Source: Candidatus Roseilinea sp. | GTDB lineage: Bacteria; Chloroflexota; Anaerolineae; J036; Brachytrichaceae | DNA: 64,000 nt | Assembly: GCA_025998955.1 (NCBI GenBank) | Contig: AP024676.1 | Location: 2,542,001 to 2,606,000, forward strand | Direction of reading: 5' to 3' | In this document: one piece after another, positions 1-9,912 of the stretch | Layout of the letters: each line of letters begins with the position of its first letter | Position numbering within the stretch: the first letter of the stretch is position 1 | Made by a program: the position numbers and the translations under genes | Notes under the pieces: generated by a model | Told to the model about the DNA's origin: nothing | Databases searched by the model: none | What the model saw: only the letters and a program-made list of their open reading frames with translations

Positions 1-468
1 ATTCGCCGGCCACTGAAGAGGACGGTAGGAAGCAGGAGATCGTACATGCCAAATATCTCCTGCTGCTGTTCTCTCGCGCTGCAACCCCGCATCTGTAATC
101 AGCCGGCGAATCAACTCGATGCGATTGGCTGCGTAGTCGTCGGTGTCGTGAAGCAATCTACCATCCAGTGCGATGTCGAGGTACAAGGGTGGCAGCGCCT
201 GTTCGAACTCGGATGGAGTCTTGGAGATGATGGAGACCATGCCACGGATCTCATCCGGCAACATGCGCTTGAGCATGAAATGCCGGTCTAGATAATCCGC
301 CGGCAAATCCCGTGCGATCACGAGCAGGTCCCAGTCGCTGTCCTCTCGGGCGTCGCCACGCGCTCGAGAGCCGAACAGCACGACTGCCACCAGCGCGTCG
401 CCCAGGCCGCGGCGCAGCGCCTGCACTGCCTGTTGCGCTACGTCTTGCTCGGCGCGTTCGTCTGCCAT
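1..468 (-). CDS. MNT-type nucleotidyltransferase domain protein (3' end outside window)
   Basis: The frame is open from an ATG at 468 to the window edge (156 codons, no stop), so the C-terminus is missing. Residues about 28-47 carry the nucleotidyltransferase signature: GSRARGDA followed by the metal-binding DSDWDLLV, with the two Asp of the DxD motif. The family (minimal nucleotidyltransferases, often paired with HEPN partners) transfers nucleotides to small molecules or to partner proteins. The segment after the catalytic motif looks like a continuation of the same fold rather than a second domain. It is divergent from the MFS gene, with 79 bp between starts. A HEPN partner could lie left of the window, but none is visible. 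The assignment is confident at fold level; the substrate is unknown. Confidence 0.8.
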   Translation of the reverse strand, partial: MADERAEQDVAQQAVQALRRGLGDALVAVVLFGSRARGDAREDSDWDLLVIARDLPADYLDRHFMLKRMLPDEIRGMVSIISKTPSEFEQALPPLYLDIALDGRLLHDTDDYAANRIELIRRLITDAGLQRERTAAGDIWHVRSPASYRPLQWPAN

Positions 469-547
469 CGCGCATATTCTAAACGCGCGCCGGCTTTGCC
501 TCACCCTCTGTTAATATTGGGCCGCCGGAGATCACCCTGCGCACGCC

Positions 548-1843
548 GTGACACTGACCGCACCCGCCACGACACACCCGACTGCCGACGCTCCGCTCCC
601 TGCCGGCCTGCGCGGCTACGCCGTGCTGCTGCGCCGCAACCCGAACGCGCGTAACCTATGGCTGGCCCAGGTCGTCTCGCAGCTCGGCGACTGGTTCAAC
701 ACCATCGCGCTGCTCGGGCTGCTGGTCGAGCTGACCGGCAACCCGGCCGCCGGCAACCTGATCAGCGTGGCGCAAATCGTGCCGGTCGCCGTCGCCAGCC
801 TGTTCCTCACCGGTGTTGTCGCCGACCGCTACGACCGTAAGGCAATTATGATGATCTCGAGCTTAGCCCGCAGCGCCATTGCGCTGAGCTTCCTGCTCAT
901 CCGCACGCCGGAGACGGCGTGGATTGCCTACGCCGGCACGGTCGCCATTGCCATCGGCACGGCGTTCTATATGCCGGCGGCCTCGGCGGCGCTGCCGAAC
1001 ATTGTGGCGAAGAACGAACTGTCGGTCGCCGCCATGCTCGGCCAGACCACGTTCGCGACTATGCTCTTCGTCGGTGCGTTTCTCGGTGGTGCGGTGACCA
1101 CCCTGCTCGGCCGCGAAGCGGCGTTCATCGCCAATGCGCTTTCGTTTTTGATCTCGACATGGCTGGTGTGGCGCATTCGGTCGAACTTCAGCATCCAACG
1201 CGAGCGACAGATGCTCAGCGGCGCGAGCGCGCTGCGCGTATTGACCGAAGGTGTGCGCTATTTGCGAGAGAACGCGTTCGTGCGCGGCTACTTGCTGGCC
1301 AAGCCGGCCGTAGCGTGGGCCTTAGGTGGCTTTGGCTTGTTCGGCACGTATTCGCTGACGATCTACGGCACGGGCGACTTTGGGACGGCGCTGCTGTTCG
1401 CCGGGCGTGGCGTCGGCGCGTTCATCTCGCCGTTGCTGGTGAGCGGCACAGCTTCGTTGCAAGATACACGTCGGCTGCACCGCTTCATCGTCGCCGGCAT
1501 GGGCCTGGTCATCTTGGGTTACTTCCTCTTCGCCTTCACGCGCTCGCCGATCAGCGGCATGCTCTGCGCCGGCATCGCACACTGGGGCAATGCCTGGGCG
1601 ATGACGCTGAGCGGCCTGATCGTCCAGGCGAATACGCCGGACTATGTGCGCGGGCGCGTGCTGGCACTGGACACTGTCGGCTGGGCGGTGGTATCGGCGC
1701 TCTCGAACTTGATCGTCGCCTCGGTGGCGATTCGCTTTGCGCCGCAGGCCGGCGTCCTGACCGCCGTGGCGCTGACGGTCGTGTGCGTGATCGGGTGGCT
1801 GATCGGGATGCGACGCATAAGCGCCGACCCGCAATCTGTTTGA
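548..1843 (+). CDS. MFS transporter, EntS/DHA3-like exporter
   Basis: A 431-residue polytopic membrane protein with about twelve hydrophobic segments. After the second helix it has the loop motif GVVADRYDRKAIMM, typical of the major facilitator loop 2-3 (GxxxDRxxRR). The long NxxxLxNLWLAQVVSQLGDW-like N-terminus resembles drug or siderophore exporters of the EntS/MefA branch. It probably exports a small hydrophobic compound by proton antiport; the substrate cannot be told. The start is a GTG at 548, the first start in the frame giving a normal short cytoplasmic tail. The stop overlaps the ATG of the downstream DNA methyltransferase (TGATG at 1841-1845), so the two are translationally coupled despite unrelated functions. 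Confidence 0.88.
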   Translation: MTLTAPATTHPTADAPLPAGLRGYAVLLRRNPNARNLWLAQVVSQLGDWFNTIALLGLLVELTGNPAAGNLISVAQIVPVAVASLFLTGVVADRYDRKAIMMISSLARSAIALSFLLIRTPETAWIAYAGTVAIAIGTAFYMPAASAALPNIVAKNELSVAAMLGQTTFATMLFVGAFLGGAVTTLLGREAAFIANALSFLISTWLVWRIRSNFSIQRERQMLSGASALRVLTEGVRYLRENAFVRGYLLAKPAVAWALGGFGLFGTYSLTIYGTGDFGTALLFAGRGVGAFISPLLVSGTASLQDTRRLHRFIVAGMGLVILGYFLFAFTRSPISGMLCAGIAHWGNAWAMTLSGLIVQANTPDYVRGRVLALDTVGWAVVSALSNLIVASVAIRFAPQAGVLTAVALTVVCVIGWLIGMRRISADPQSV

Positions 1844-2724
1844 TGAGCGACGCGCTGCACACCGGTGACTGTCTGGACATCTTGCGCACCATGCCCGACG
1901 GCTGCGCGCATCTCATCTATCTCGATCCGCCGTTCAACACCCACATCCGGCGGGTTGGGCGCGCGCGCGGCAGGCCGAACGGTGACGGTCTTGCCTACGA
2001 TGATGCGTTCGGGTCGCCGGACGGCTATATCGCCTACATGCGCCGGCGCGTCGAAGCAATGCGCCGCGTGCTCGCCCCACATGGCTCGTTGTTCTTCCAT
2101 TGCGACTGGCGCATGAGCCATCACGTGCGGCTGATGCTGGATGAGGTTTTCGGGGATCAGGAGCCGGGGATCAGGGGACGGGGATCAGGAGCCAGGGATC
2201 AGGGGACGGGGATCAGGGGGCGAGGGGTCTTCGTCAACGAGATTATTTGGCGCTATGGGCTGGGCGCCAGCAGGTCGCGCCGCAGGCTGCTCACTAAGCA
2301 CGACGTGATCTTCTGGTATGCGAACGGCCCCAAGTACACCTTCAACCTGATCCGCGAGGCGCCGACGCCGGCCATGCTGGCCAAATACGCGCATACCGAC
2401 GAGGACGGCCGGCGTTACATGATGAGCTACGGTCGGCGCTACTACCTCAAAGGTGGCAAGCCGCTGGACGACGTGTGGGACATCCCGGCCATCGCACCGA
2501 CGTCGCACGAGCGCGTGGGCTACCCGACGCAGAAGCCGCTGGCATTGTTGCGGCGGATCATCGCGCTCGCCAGCAACGAAGGCGATATGGTGCTCGATCC
2601 GTTCTGCGGCAGCGGCACGACGTTGGTTGCGGCGCAGGCGTTGGGTCGCCGTTGGATCGGCATAGACGCCAACCCACAGGCCATTGCGCTGGCGCGTGCG
2701 CGATTAGGCATCGGCGCAAGCTAG
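1843..2724 (+). CDS. DNA (N4-cytosine/N6-adenine) methyltransferase, beta class
   Basis: A 293-residue SAM-dependent DNA methyltransferase. The catalytic motif IV D28-PPF-N lies near the N-terminus, and the SAM-binding motif I D252-PFCGSGTT lies near the C-terminus. This order (IV before I) defines the beta class of N4C/N6A enzymes. The DVWDIPAI and HERVGYPTQKPLALLRRI segments before motif I are also typical of this family. The frame stays open far upstream through the MFS gene, but the ATG at 1843, coupled to the MFS stop, gives the right family length. Residues about 103-128 are a Gly/Arg-rich insertion encoded by a GATCAGGGG-type repeat that the family does not need. No restriction endonuclease is adjacent, so this looks like an orphan methylase; its target site is unknown. 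Confidence 0.9.
   Translation: MSDALHTGDCLDILRTMPDGCAHLIYLDPPFNTHIRRVGRARGRPNGDGLAYDDAFGSPDGYIAYMRRRVEAMRRVLAPHGSLFFHCDWRMSHHVRLMLDEVFGDQEPGIRGRGSGARDQGTGIRGRGVFVNEIIWRYGLGASRSRRRLLTKHDVIFWYANGPKYTFNLIREAPTPAMLAKYAHTDEDGRRYMMSYGRRYYLKGGKPLDDVWDIPAIAPTSHERVGYPTQKPLALLRRIIALASNEGDMVLDPFCGSGTTLVAAQALGRRWIGIDANPQAIALARARLGIGAS
2150..2227 (+). repeat. GATCAGGGG-type short repeat inserted in frame in the methyltransferase gene
   Basis: Imperfect tandem copies of GGGGATCAGG(A/G) units. The 20-mer CAGGGGACGGGGATCAGGGG at 2200-2219 recurs exactly, on the other strand, at 25713-25732 in the intergenic array next to sppA. It adds about 25 codons (GIRGRG/SGARDQ-like) between two conserved parts of the enzyme without breaking the frame. 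Confidence 0.85.
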
Positions 2725-2846
2725 TGCTGCCGCTTGAAAACTGCTGACCCCGGCCAAGAAAACAGCCGATGAAGTCATGCATGGCGTCGGTAAGTGGCCG
2801 GTGGTCTGATCATGTTGAGGTGAACGGCTGAACGCTCGCTTCAACG

Positions 2847-4859
2847 TCATCGTGTACGCGTGATCTGCTCAAGGATGGACGGATCTTTAATCTCTTCGTC
2901 GCGCGCCAGCAACAGTACTTTCGACAACACCTCTGCTGAGCGGGGGTCATTGTCCATAAATGGCAGAAACAGCCGACCGTGATGCTGCGAATGCACCGGC
3001 ACGATGCACAGATATCCACCGGGCTGTTGATGAACCACACCACTGCCCAGATGCACTGAATAGCGATTCAATTTCCCCTTAATCAAAGCGTAGTTTCCCT
3101 CAAGTACGACGTTGTCCAACTTGAGCAGGCGACTCATCTCGCGCAATAGTGCCGCACGCATTTCAACAGTGGAAGCGCTGGCTTCGGGATCCACGCCGCC
3201 CACGTGTGCAACGCTGACCACAAGATCAATGTCGCGCATCACCTCGCTGAAGATACGTGGCGGGATTTCGGCCAGCGGTAGCAGCTTCCACTCACCGCGT
3301 CGAACGAAGCGCACCGTCTCGATCGTTGCTGGCTCCACCTCGGCAGGTGTTAGAAAGCCGTCTCTGGTGTCTACCCACGCGACTATGCCCACATCGTAGA
3401 ACGTACGCGTTGCCCCTCCCTCTTCCATGCGCAGGACCCATCCGCGAGCGCCGAGCAGCGCCGCTGCCTGGCGTGGATTCACCTGATGCCCGGCATAGCG
3501 ATGCGAGCGATCACCCTCGTCTAATTCATCGCGGGTGGGCACATATAGCTCTCGGAAGACTTGCTTGAAAGGTTGGATGCGTTCATTGCGATAGCATTCC
3601 TGCTGCCAAAGATGCCATTCCTTCGTAGTCAGCAGATCAATCGGGTGTGCGATGCGCAGCTTTTGGCTCTTTTTGAGAACAGCGAGGTTGCCGGCGTGAT
3701 CGAGTAACTTGGTGCCTTTTGTCAGGTAGCCCAGACGCGCGCCATCGGTTGTGATAAAGATCAATTGCTCAAGCATCACGCGCAAAATGGGGTGAGCAAA
3801 CCAGGCTCGCAATTCTGCAACTTCGAACACTTCGCCGCGCACCATTGCCTGCTCCAGCGACTCACGCATGCGCACTGCTTGCTTCGTCAACTCGCGTTGT
3901 CGCTCTTTCAGTTCGATGAACGATGGATGTTTCTTCAGCACCTGTGGCGTCGTCTTGACCGGCCTGCCTCTTTTCTCAATATCGAGCTTTGCCTCTCCAA
4001 CGGCGTTGATAGTTAACTTCGCGATGGCGTCGCCAACGGCAACAACGATAGGGCCATCCGCCAAGTCGCGGAATGCCTGAACCTCCATTGCCCATTCCAA
4101 GCGCACGGGGTCGGCGTAACCCGCTGTGCGAGCAAGGTTCTGCAGGCCTATTCGCACGGCCAACTTCTCCGATGCTTGGCGCTGCGAACCGAATTGCTTA
4201 GCGCCATGCAGAAATTGCTGCATGATGATGTAACGCGCCATCACAGTTTGGTTGGCTTCGTTCTGAGTGTGTTCGATCGGAATAGGCAGCAACCCCAGTG
4301 CGCGCACACTGTCTTGATGACGCTTGGTCTGGATGCGCTTGATCAGTTCTGCTTCGTCTAACCTGCCTAGCATGACATCGGCAAACAGGCGTGCTCGATT
4401 GTGACCAATGCCGCCGGAGGCCAGCTTGGCTGCGTCGTAGATCGCTTCCCACCGTTCGGCGCCAAGCGTGCCATAGGCGCGCCAGAACCACGCCACATCC
4501 ACAGCGCCGTCCAGCAAGTCATCGGGCTTAAGCGGCGTGTGCTCGCTGATCTCTGCTTGCCATATATCGCGCACTTCCTGCTCCACGTGCCAGCCCCGAT
4601 CTTTGGTGTGTGCGTGTATCCACCATATTGCTTCTGCTGCGCCGGGCCACCCTAACGCACATTCGACAAATCCTGCCCACTGCGGAGCGAACACGCCTAG
4701 CTCTACAAGCCGCTTTTCAGGAATACCGAGCGCCTTACATTGATCGGCAAATGCCTCTGGAGTATCCGCGGTACTTGGCATGCAAATGCGGATCAAATAG
4801 CTAAGCACTTGTGACTTGCCTCGCTCGTGCCTGACATCTCCTCTTGCGAGGTCTCGATC
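2847..4859 (-). pseudogene. DUF4132 (MolR-like) protein, C-terminal piece cut off by an IS
   Basis: About 670 codons that continue the reading frame of the 6303-8711 piece once the insertion sequence and one copy of the 9-bp target duplication are removed (…ITALG joins DRDLARGD…). It contains the DUF4132-type core: LTTKEWHLWQQECYRNE, then IQPFKQVFRELYVPTRDE, and a C-terminal part ending in a short helix. DUF4132 proteins (MolR family) are large cytosolic proteins, often next to AAA/VWA genes; their biochemical role is not established. Residual translation could start at the ATG created near 4871 inside the IS end, giving a 674-residue product. Composition and lack of other stops indicate the break is recent. 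Confidence 0.8.
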
Positions 4860-4868
4860 ACCTAAGGC

Positions 4869-6302
4869 CATTGGTCACAAGTTAAGAGAAACGGGAAGTA
4901 GTCAAGTTTGCCCAAAGCGCCCTGGCAGGGCAAGATGAGCACATGACAGACACAAGAACACCCGACAAACAATCGAAGAGACGTAGCACGGTCCGCCACA
5001 CACGAGCGATTCAACGGGATCGGAGCAAGCGCTCGCCGTCCGCACCGCCGGACGAGAAGATTGTGGAGCGGCTGACGGAGATCGTGCATCCGGCCACCCT
5101 GAATCAAGTCGCCCACTTTCATCGCTTAGGGTTGCGCGAGCGCATCCTGAATCTGCCCGTGATGGTTGCCCTCGTGCTGAGTATGATCTGGCGCCAGATC
5201 GACCAAGTCAGTGAACTGGTGCGTCTGCTGCGCACGGAGGGGCTGCTATGGGCGGAGGCACGACAGGTCAGCCAGCAGGCGGTCTCTCTGCGCTTGCGCA
5301 CCTTTCCCGCCGATCTGTTTCGCCAGATTCTGCTCACGGTGTTACCTCTGATGCAGGAACGTTGGCAGGAACGCCAGCGTCCATTGCCGACCGAGGTGGC
5401 GTGGGCGTTGGCGCACTACGCTGAGGTGCTGATCCACGACGGCTCGACGCTGGATGCGCTACTGCGCAAGGTGGGGCTCTTACGTGAGGCAGAGACGAAC
5501 CCTCTGGCCGGGCGCATGACGGCGTTGCTGGATCTTGGCTCCCACCTGCCGCGTCAGGTGTGGTACGAAGAAGATGCGCAAGCGCACGATCAATGCTTTT
5601 GGCCACGCATCCAGAAGGTGCTACGCGCCGGCAGCCTGCTCATCTTCGACCTGGGCTACACCAACTTCACTGTCTTCGCCCAGCTGACAGCGACCCAGAT
5701 CGCCTTCGTCACCCGCGCCAAGAGCAACTTGGCCTACCAGATCGAGCACATCCTGCACCGAACTGCTGCCGTGCATGAGTATCTGGTCTGGATCGGTCAA
5801 GGAGACGACCGCCAGTTGGTGCGGTTGATAGAGGTTCTCTATCAGGGCAAATGGTATCGCTACCTGACGAACGAACTGGACTGCGAGCGGCTGCCCTTGC
5901 CCTATGTCGTAGCTCTCTACTGGCAACGGTGGCGGATCGAAGACGCCTATTCGATTGTCAAACGCCTGTTGGGCCTGGCCTACTTCTGGGTCGGCTCGAC
6001 CAATGGCGTGCAACTCCAACTGTGGGCCACCTGGCTTCTCTATGCTGTCCTCGTCGACCTGACTGATGCCGTCGCCGAGTCTCTCCATCAACCCTTCTCC
6101 GCCATCTCGCTAGAGATGGTCTACCGCAGCATGTACTACTTCACGCAAGCTTATCATCGGGGCGAGACCACCGATCCTATCACCTATCTGGCGGACAACG
6201 CCCAATGGCTGGGCGTTCTCAAACGAAAACGTAAGGGCAAGCCGTCTCTCTTGCTGCTCTTCAATTTGACAGATCCGCTAATCCGTTAACTTGTGACCAA
6301 TG
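4869..6302 (+). mobile_element. IS4-family insertion sequence, 1434 bp
   Basis: The ends are a perfect 17-bp inverted repeat: CATTGGTCACAAGTTAA at 4869-4885 and its complement at 6286-6302. They are flanked by a perfect 9-bp target-site duplication, ACCTAAGGC, at 4860-4868 and 6303-6311. The element holds one transposase gene. Size, duplication length and the YREK transposase signature all fit the IS4 family. Perfect ends and duplication indicate a young insertion. It splits the DUF4132 gene, which runs on the opposite strand. Confidence 0.95.
4943..6289 (+). CDS. IS4-family transposase
   Basis: A 448-residue DDE transposase. Catalytic residues can be read as D166 (IHDGSTLDALL), D236 (LIFDLGYTNF) and E333. 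The last sits in the exact IS4 signature Y326-x2-R329-x3-E333-x6-K340 within YWQRWRIEDAYSIVKRLL. The basic N-terminus is typical of the DNA-binding part. The gene occupies almost the whole element, and its stop lies within the right inverted repeat. No frameshift or stop is seen, so the element is probably active. The ATG at 4943 is the first good start after the left end. Confidence 0.95.
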   Translation: MTDTRTPDKQSKRRSTVRHTRAIQRDRSKRSPSAPPDEKIVERLTEIVHPATLNQVAHFHRLGLRERILNLPVMVALVLSMIWRQIDQVSELVRLLRTEGLLWAEARQVSQQAVSLRLRTFPADLFRQILLTVLPLMQERWQERQRPLPTEVAWALAHYAEVLIHDGSTLDALLRKVGLLREAETNPLAGRMTALLDLGSHLPRQVWYEEDAQAHDQCFWPRIQKVLRAGSLLIFDLGYTNFTVFAQLTATQIAFVTRAKSNLAYQIEHILHRTAAVHEYLVWIGQGDDRQLVRLIEVLYQGKWYRYLTNELDCERLPLPYVVALYWQRWRIEDAYSIVKRLLGLAYFWVGSTNGVQLQLWATWLLYAVLVDLTDAVAESLHQPFSAISLEMVYRSMYYFTQAYHRGETTDPITYLADNAQWLGVLKRKRKGKPSLLLLFNLTDPLIR

Positions 6303-8711
6303 ACCTAAGGCAGTAATAAGTCGCAATAAGACATCAGCACCCTCGAGTGAGCGGATGCATAGTGCCGCTTCGGTCGCAGCGGTGGGTAGATCCCCGCGCG
6401 CCAACTCAACCTCGAGGATGCGTGCTTTGCATCGTTCGACCAACTCACGCAATCTCGGATGGGTCTTTAAGAATTTACTCGGTTTACGGCCGGACAGCAT
6501 GCGCAGATCGGAGAAGTCCTTGCCGTAGTAGTTGTTGCTGGGTCGGTCACCGAGGAGTTGATCCAGGACATCAGCTTCGGTTGCTTCGCCGGCAGACCAT
6601 GCTTTCAGCAAGAATTCGAGGGGAGGGCGTTGTCGTTTGACACCTGGATAAGGTTGGTCGGCCCAGTGAAGCAGCCGCCAAAGTCGCACATCATGCGCTG
6701 GTTTCCAATCCACGATGAACTCCGGCGCTTGGCTTGCCATGCTCAGCCAACTTTGCAATTGATCGTCGTCACGCAGGCGCTCTACGCAGTCGTCATCTTC
6801 ATCACCATTCGAATCCTCGGCCATCTCGGATCGGTCTGCGCCGCGTGATATTCTTTCAGGGTTCCATGCACCAGCGTGGTGGATCAATGCCAGAGAATGC
6901 TCAGCCACGTCGAGGACAAAGTCGGCCTGATACGGTGTCGGATGCAATCGAACCAGCCAATGAACGATGCGCTTAACCAGGCTGGTGTGTTTAAATTTGA
7001 GTTTGCTTTGATCACCTAGATCAACGATCGCCTTGATAATCGCATCGCGCGTGGGCAACGGACGCTGGTCATACCATCCGTAGTAATTGCCTTTGATCAC
7101 CGGAGAGCCAAGCAACAACGCAGCGCGCACCAATTCCAAGCCATCGTCGTCGCGCATGGCCTGCGAACGGTTGTGCCACCAAGATTCCCACAGCGCGGCG
7201 AGCGGCAGCCGATTAATGTCTTGTTGTGCTGTGAGATTCACATCTGGTCTTGGAAATAGCCACGCAGCATCCGCAAGAGGTTTCTCTTCCATCGGCTCTG
7301 CATCGTTTGTCTCCGACGGCTCGCTCCAATGCCGACGAGGTATACGAATCAGTGTCTGCCCGTGCTCATCAATCAGCGCATCCAGCGACTTCAGGCATTC
7401 GATAGCAGCCGGTGTCAGGATTTTTACGTTGCGCAGTTGTGGTGCGGTCACCGGCGTGCAATCAAGCGGATTGATCAAACCGAGCGCATCTTTGAGTGAA
7501 ACGACCGGCAACTGCGCTGTTTGTGAATCGAGCAAGCCTAACATTTCGATGCCTGCAGCGCGCTGAGTTGCTTGTGAAGCAGCAGCCAAACGCTCTGCGC
7601 TGGCACGAGCATGCTCGGAAGGTTGACGGAGTAATAGCGTAATGGCAGCGCGTCGCAGATCGTCCGATTTACGCTTCAGTAGATTCTCGACCGCGCACAC
7701 TTCTTGCTCGGTCAGAAGACTGTCCTCGTCGGCGAATAGCTTGATGACGTGCACTCGCGTGCTGCTCGACGGATCGCTCAGCAACCTGAACAGTACTTGA
7801 CGTGTTTCGGCATCCCAGGGCTTTTGCTTGGCCAACAGTGCAGCCGTCTCGCTGCGACGATATGCCGACATCAAGGGGAGGTATGGAATGAGCTGCTTAG
7901 GAGAGCGCTTACCTAAGGCTGGAACCATGAAGTCTGCAATTACATTCCGTTTCAGTTCCAAGTTCATCCACGGCCACACCATTGGCTCGAAGGTCTTGTC
8001 GCCAGGTATCCGTGCAAGTAACGCAACCAGCTTCTCGAAGAACTGCAACTGCTCACAGTTCATGTGATGAGACGTCCGCCAAAGACTAAACGCTCGAAGT
8101 GCGCGAGCACATATACGCAGGTCATTGTCGCTCAGGCAATCAATTAGCAGCGGGTCGGTGATTTCGTGCAACCCCAACTGGTCAAGCAAATGCACGGTTA
8201 CAAAGCGCAGTTCCACTTTGTCATGGCGTAACCAGTCAACCGCGACCTGCACGGTATGTAATGCGTCGAAGTAGGCAGATGTCCAAAGCGCCAGATACAA
8301 TTGCTCCGGTTCCGGCGATGCTTTCGCATTCTGGATCATCGCACGACGCTCGCCGTCGTGCTCCAGCCAGTAGAGCAATTGGCCGATAACTCTCTCAGCG
8401 CACTTGGCCGATTCAACCTGAAACTGATAGCCCAGCCACACATGGAAAGCGCGCAGTGTTGCACTGAATCGGATAAGCTTGTGATCCAGGATCAGGCGCA
8501 ACATGCGCTTGAACGCGTCTGGGTGGCACTCATCTACGGATTCGAGAATGACCTGACGCAACCCCTCCTGTCGTTGTGCTGCCAACAGCAACTGCTCAAT
8601 GCATGCCCACCCCTCCGGGTTCGATGATGCCAACAAGCCGCGCGTGACGTGACGACCCATGATACCGACGGGATGCGTGCCGTGAGCTGTCGCCTTTAGA
8701 ATTTCAAGCAC
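6303..8711 (-). pseudogene. DUF4132-family gene, middle piece (HEAT-like repeats), cut by IS at its 3' end
   Basis: About 803 codons between the homopolymer shift at 8728-8737 and the IS at 6302. The piece is rich in alpha-helical repeat sequence; one stretch around 7500-7900 (RLLSDPSSSTRVHVIKLFADE, then DDLRRAAITLLLRQPSEH) looks like HEAT repeats. An acidic linker (DSNGDEDDDCVERLRDDDQ) follows further on. In the present chromosome the frame reads on into the IS and stops at 6261. Joined with the two other pieces, the ancestral protein would be about 1650 residues. It might still be translated from the GTG at 8709-8711, but no good ribosome site precedes it. Confidence 0.8.
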
Positions 8712-9246
8712 CGTCTCGCCTTCGACGCCCCCCCCCCATGTCTATAGCTGCTGCAAATAACCACCCAAGTGAATCTGAGCGATAGCCAAGGTAGCCGGCA
8801 TACTCTGCGAACCAGCGCAGCGGCTGGTCGTACTCATGAGTCAGTCTCAATGCGCTGTGCAGCCATGACCATTCGGTCAGTTGTTGAAGGCGTGTGAATT
8901 CCCTGGCGCGAAACGCTTTGCGCATATAGCCAGTTTGATACGGCTTATCGAGGATATAAGCGCGATAGGCATATCGTCCGAGCTGCGGGCCGAACCATGC
9001 ATCGAATAGTTGGATACGTTGCTCTTCTGTGAGGGTGATGAACTTCTGCGCAGCTTCGGTCTCAGCCGCCTCTCTTTTTTTGCGGTCGAGCGGGTGACCG
9101 GCTTTATCAAGCCCATACCATTGCAGACCGATATCGCACAGCAGCGGCTCAAGCCTAAACAGGCGCTCAATCATGCGCGCTTCGCCCTCGCCTTCTTGCA
9201 ACTTGACGGCATCAATCCGATATTGAGCCTGTTGTTGACTCAGCAT
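8704..9246 (-). pseudogene. DUF4132-family gene, N-terminal piece (ends by frameshift in poly-G)
   Basis: This piece begins at an ATG at 9246, preceded by GAGGTG with a 5-base gap; the upstream GTG at 9270 lacks such a site. It encodes about 176 residues of mostly helical sequence (LDRKKREAAETEAAQKFITL, then FRAREFTRLQQLTEWSWLH) and ends a few codons after the ten-G run at a TGA. It is the 5' end of the same gene as the 6303-8711 and 2847-4859 pieces. It lies 37 bp after the small gene at 9284-9706, which probably shares its promoter. No motif in this part gives a function. Confidence 0.75.
8728..8737 (-). repeat. Homopolymer run of ten C (G on coding strand) at a frame break
   Basis: Ten consecutive C on the + strand inside the DUF4132 gene. 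With nine instead of ten, the N-terminal frame (…AAAIDMGGG) runs straight on into VEGETVLEILKATAHG of the next piece. It is therefore a sequencing or assembly error, a slippage mutation, or a phase-variable switch. Confidence 0.85.
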
Positions 9247-9283
9247 AGGTGCACCTCGATCAAGCCACACGACTCAGAGAAGT

Positions 9284-9706
9284 TCAACCACCGGCTAGGG
9301 CAACCAATCGCATGAATAGTACTTGTGTCTCAGGATAGATGCGGACAAGGGTGTCTAGGTGCTCGATCTGCTGCTCATCAACAAAGACGAAGTAAGACCC
9401 ATCCTCGAACGCTTGCAGCGCAGTCTCGATCGCCTCGGCTACATCAACGGTCTGCCTCGAATCGCGACCGCCGGCATCTACTTTGCCATGATCGGTACCT
9501 CGAGCAATGTCGTTGGCACTCAGCACACGGGTGAGACGATGCGCTTGTTGTCGCTCGCGAAACGCTTCGACCTCGCTGCGCACGATGAAGGCGATTAGGT
9601 CACGTAGCGCGATGGGATTAGGCAGTATTTCATCCACGGGCAACTGCCACGCCGGGAAGAGCGGCGCGCGAAGACCAACTTGCTTGGCGGTAATAGTGAG
9701 GAACAC
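9284..9706 (-). CDS. Small conserved-looking protein upstream of the DUF4132 gene
   Basis: A protein of about 140 residues that I do not recognise. The preferred start is a GTG at 9706 because GGGAGG lies 5 bases before it; a TTG at 9730 would add eight residues. The sequence has alternating hydrophobic strands at the start (FLTITAKQVG) and an acidic C-terminal half (AIETALQAFEDGSYFVFVDE). There is no signal peptide or transmembrane helix. It is in tandem with, and 37 bp ahead of, the DUF4132 gene, so it is probably co-transcribed and may work with it. With that gene now broken, it may have lost its context. Confidence 0.6.
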   Translation of the reverse strand: MFLTITAKQVGLRAPLFPAWQLPVDEILPNPIALRDLIAFIVRSEVEAFRERQQAHRLTRVLSANDIARGTDHGKVDAGGRDSRQTVDVAEAIETALQAFEDGSYFVFVDEQQIEHLDTLVRIYPETQVLFMRLVALAGG

Positions 9707-9912
9707 GGCAACCTCCCGTCTACAGAACAAAAGTTCTGCTGAATTCTATATCCGGCTCAGAAGTGGTCAAGTGCATCGAAACGCGCAAACTGCTTTCGTG
9801 ATGAAGCGCAAGTTTGCATACAAGTGTTCAACATATTCGCATTCGACCAGCCATGATTGGGACGACGGACTACAGGCCTGGGAACGTGCTGCGACCCGCA
9901 TAGGACGGGTGT

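Noticed and set aside
919-1842. The open frame upstream of the methyltransferase, giving a 601-residue protein
   Set aside because: That part is the shifted reading of the MFS gene, is Arg/His-rich and lacks any motif; the real start is the coupled ATG at 1843.
1843-2724. A restriction-modification system
   Set aside because: No endonuclease or specificity gene is next to the methyltransferase.
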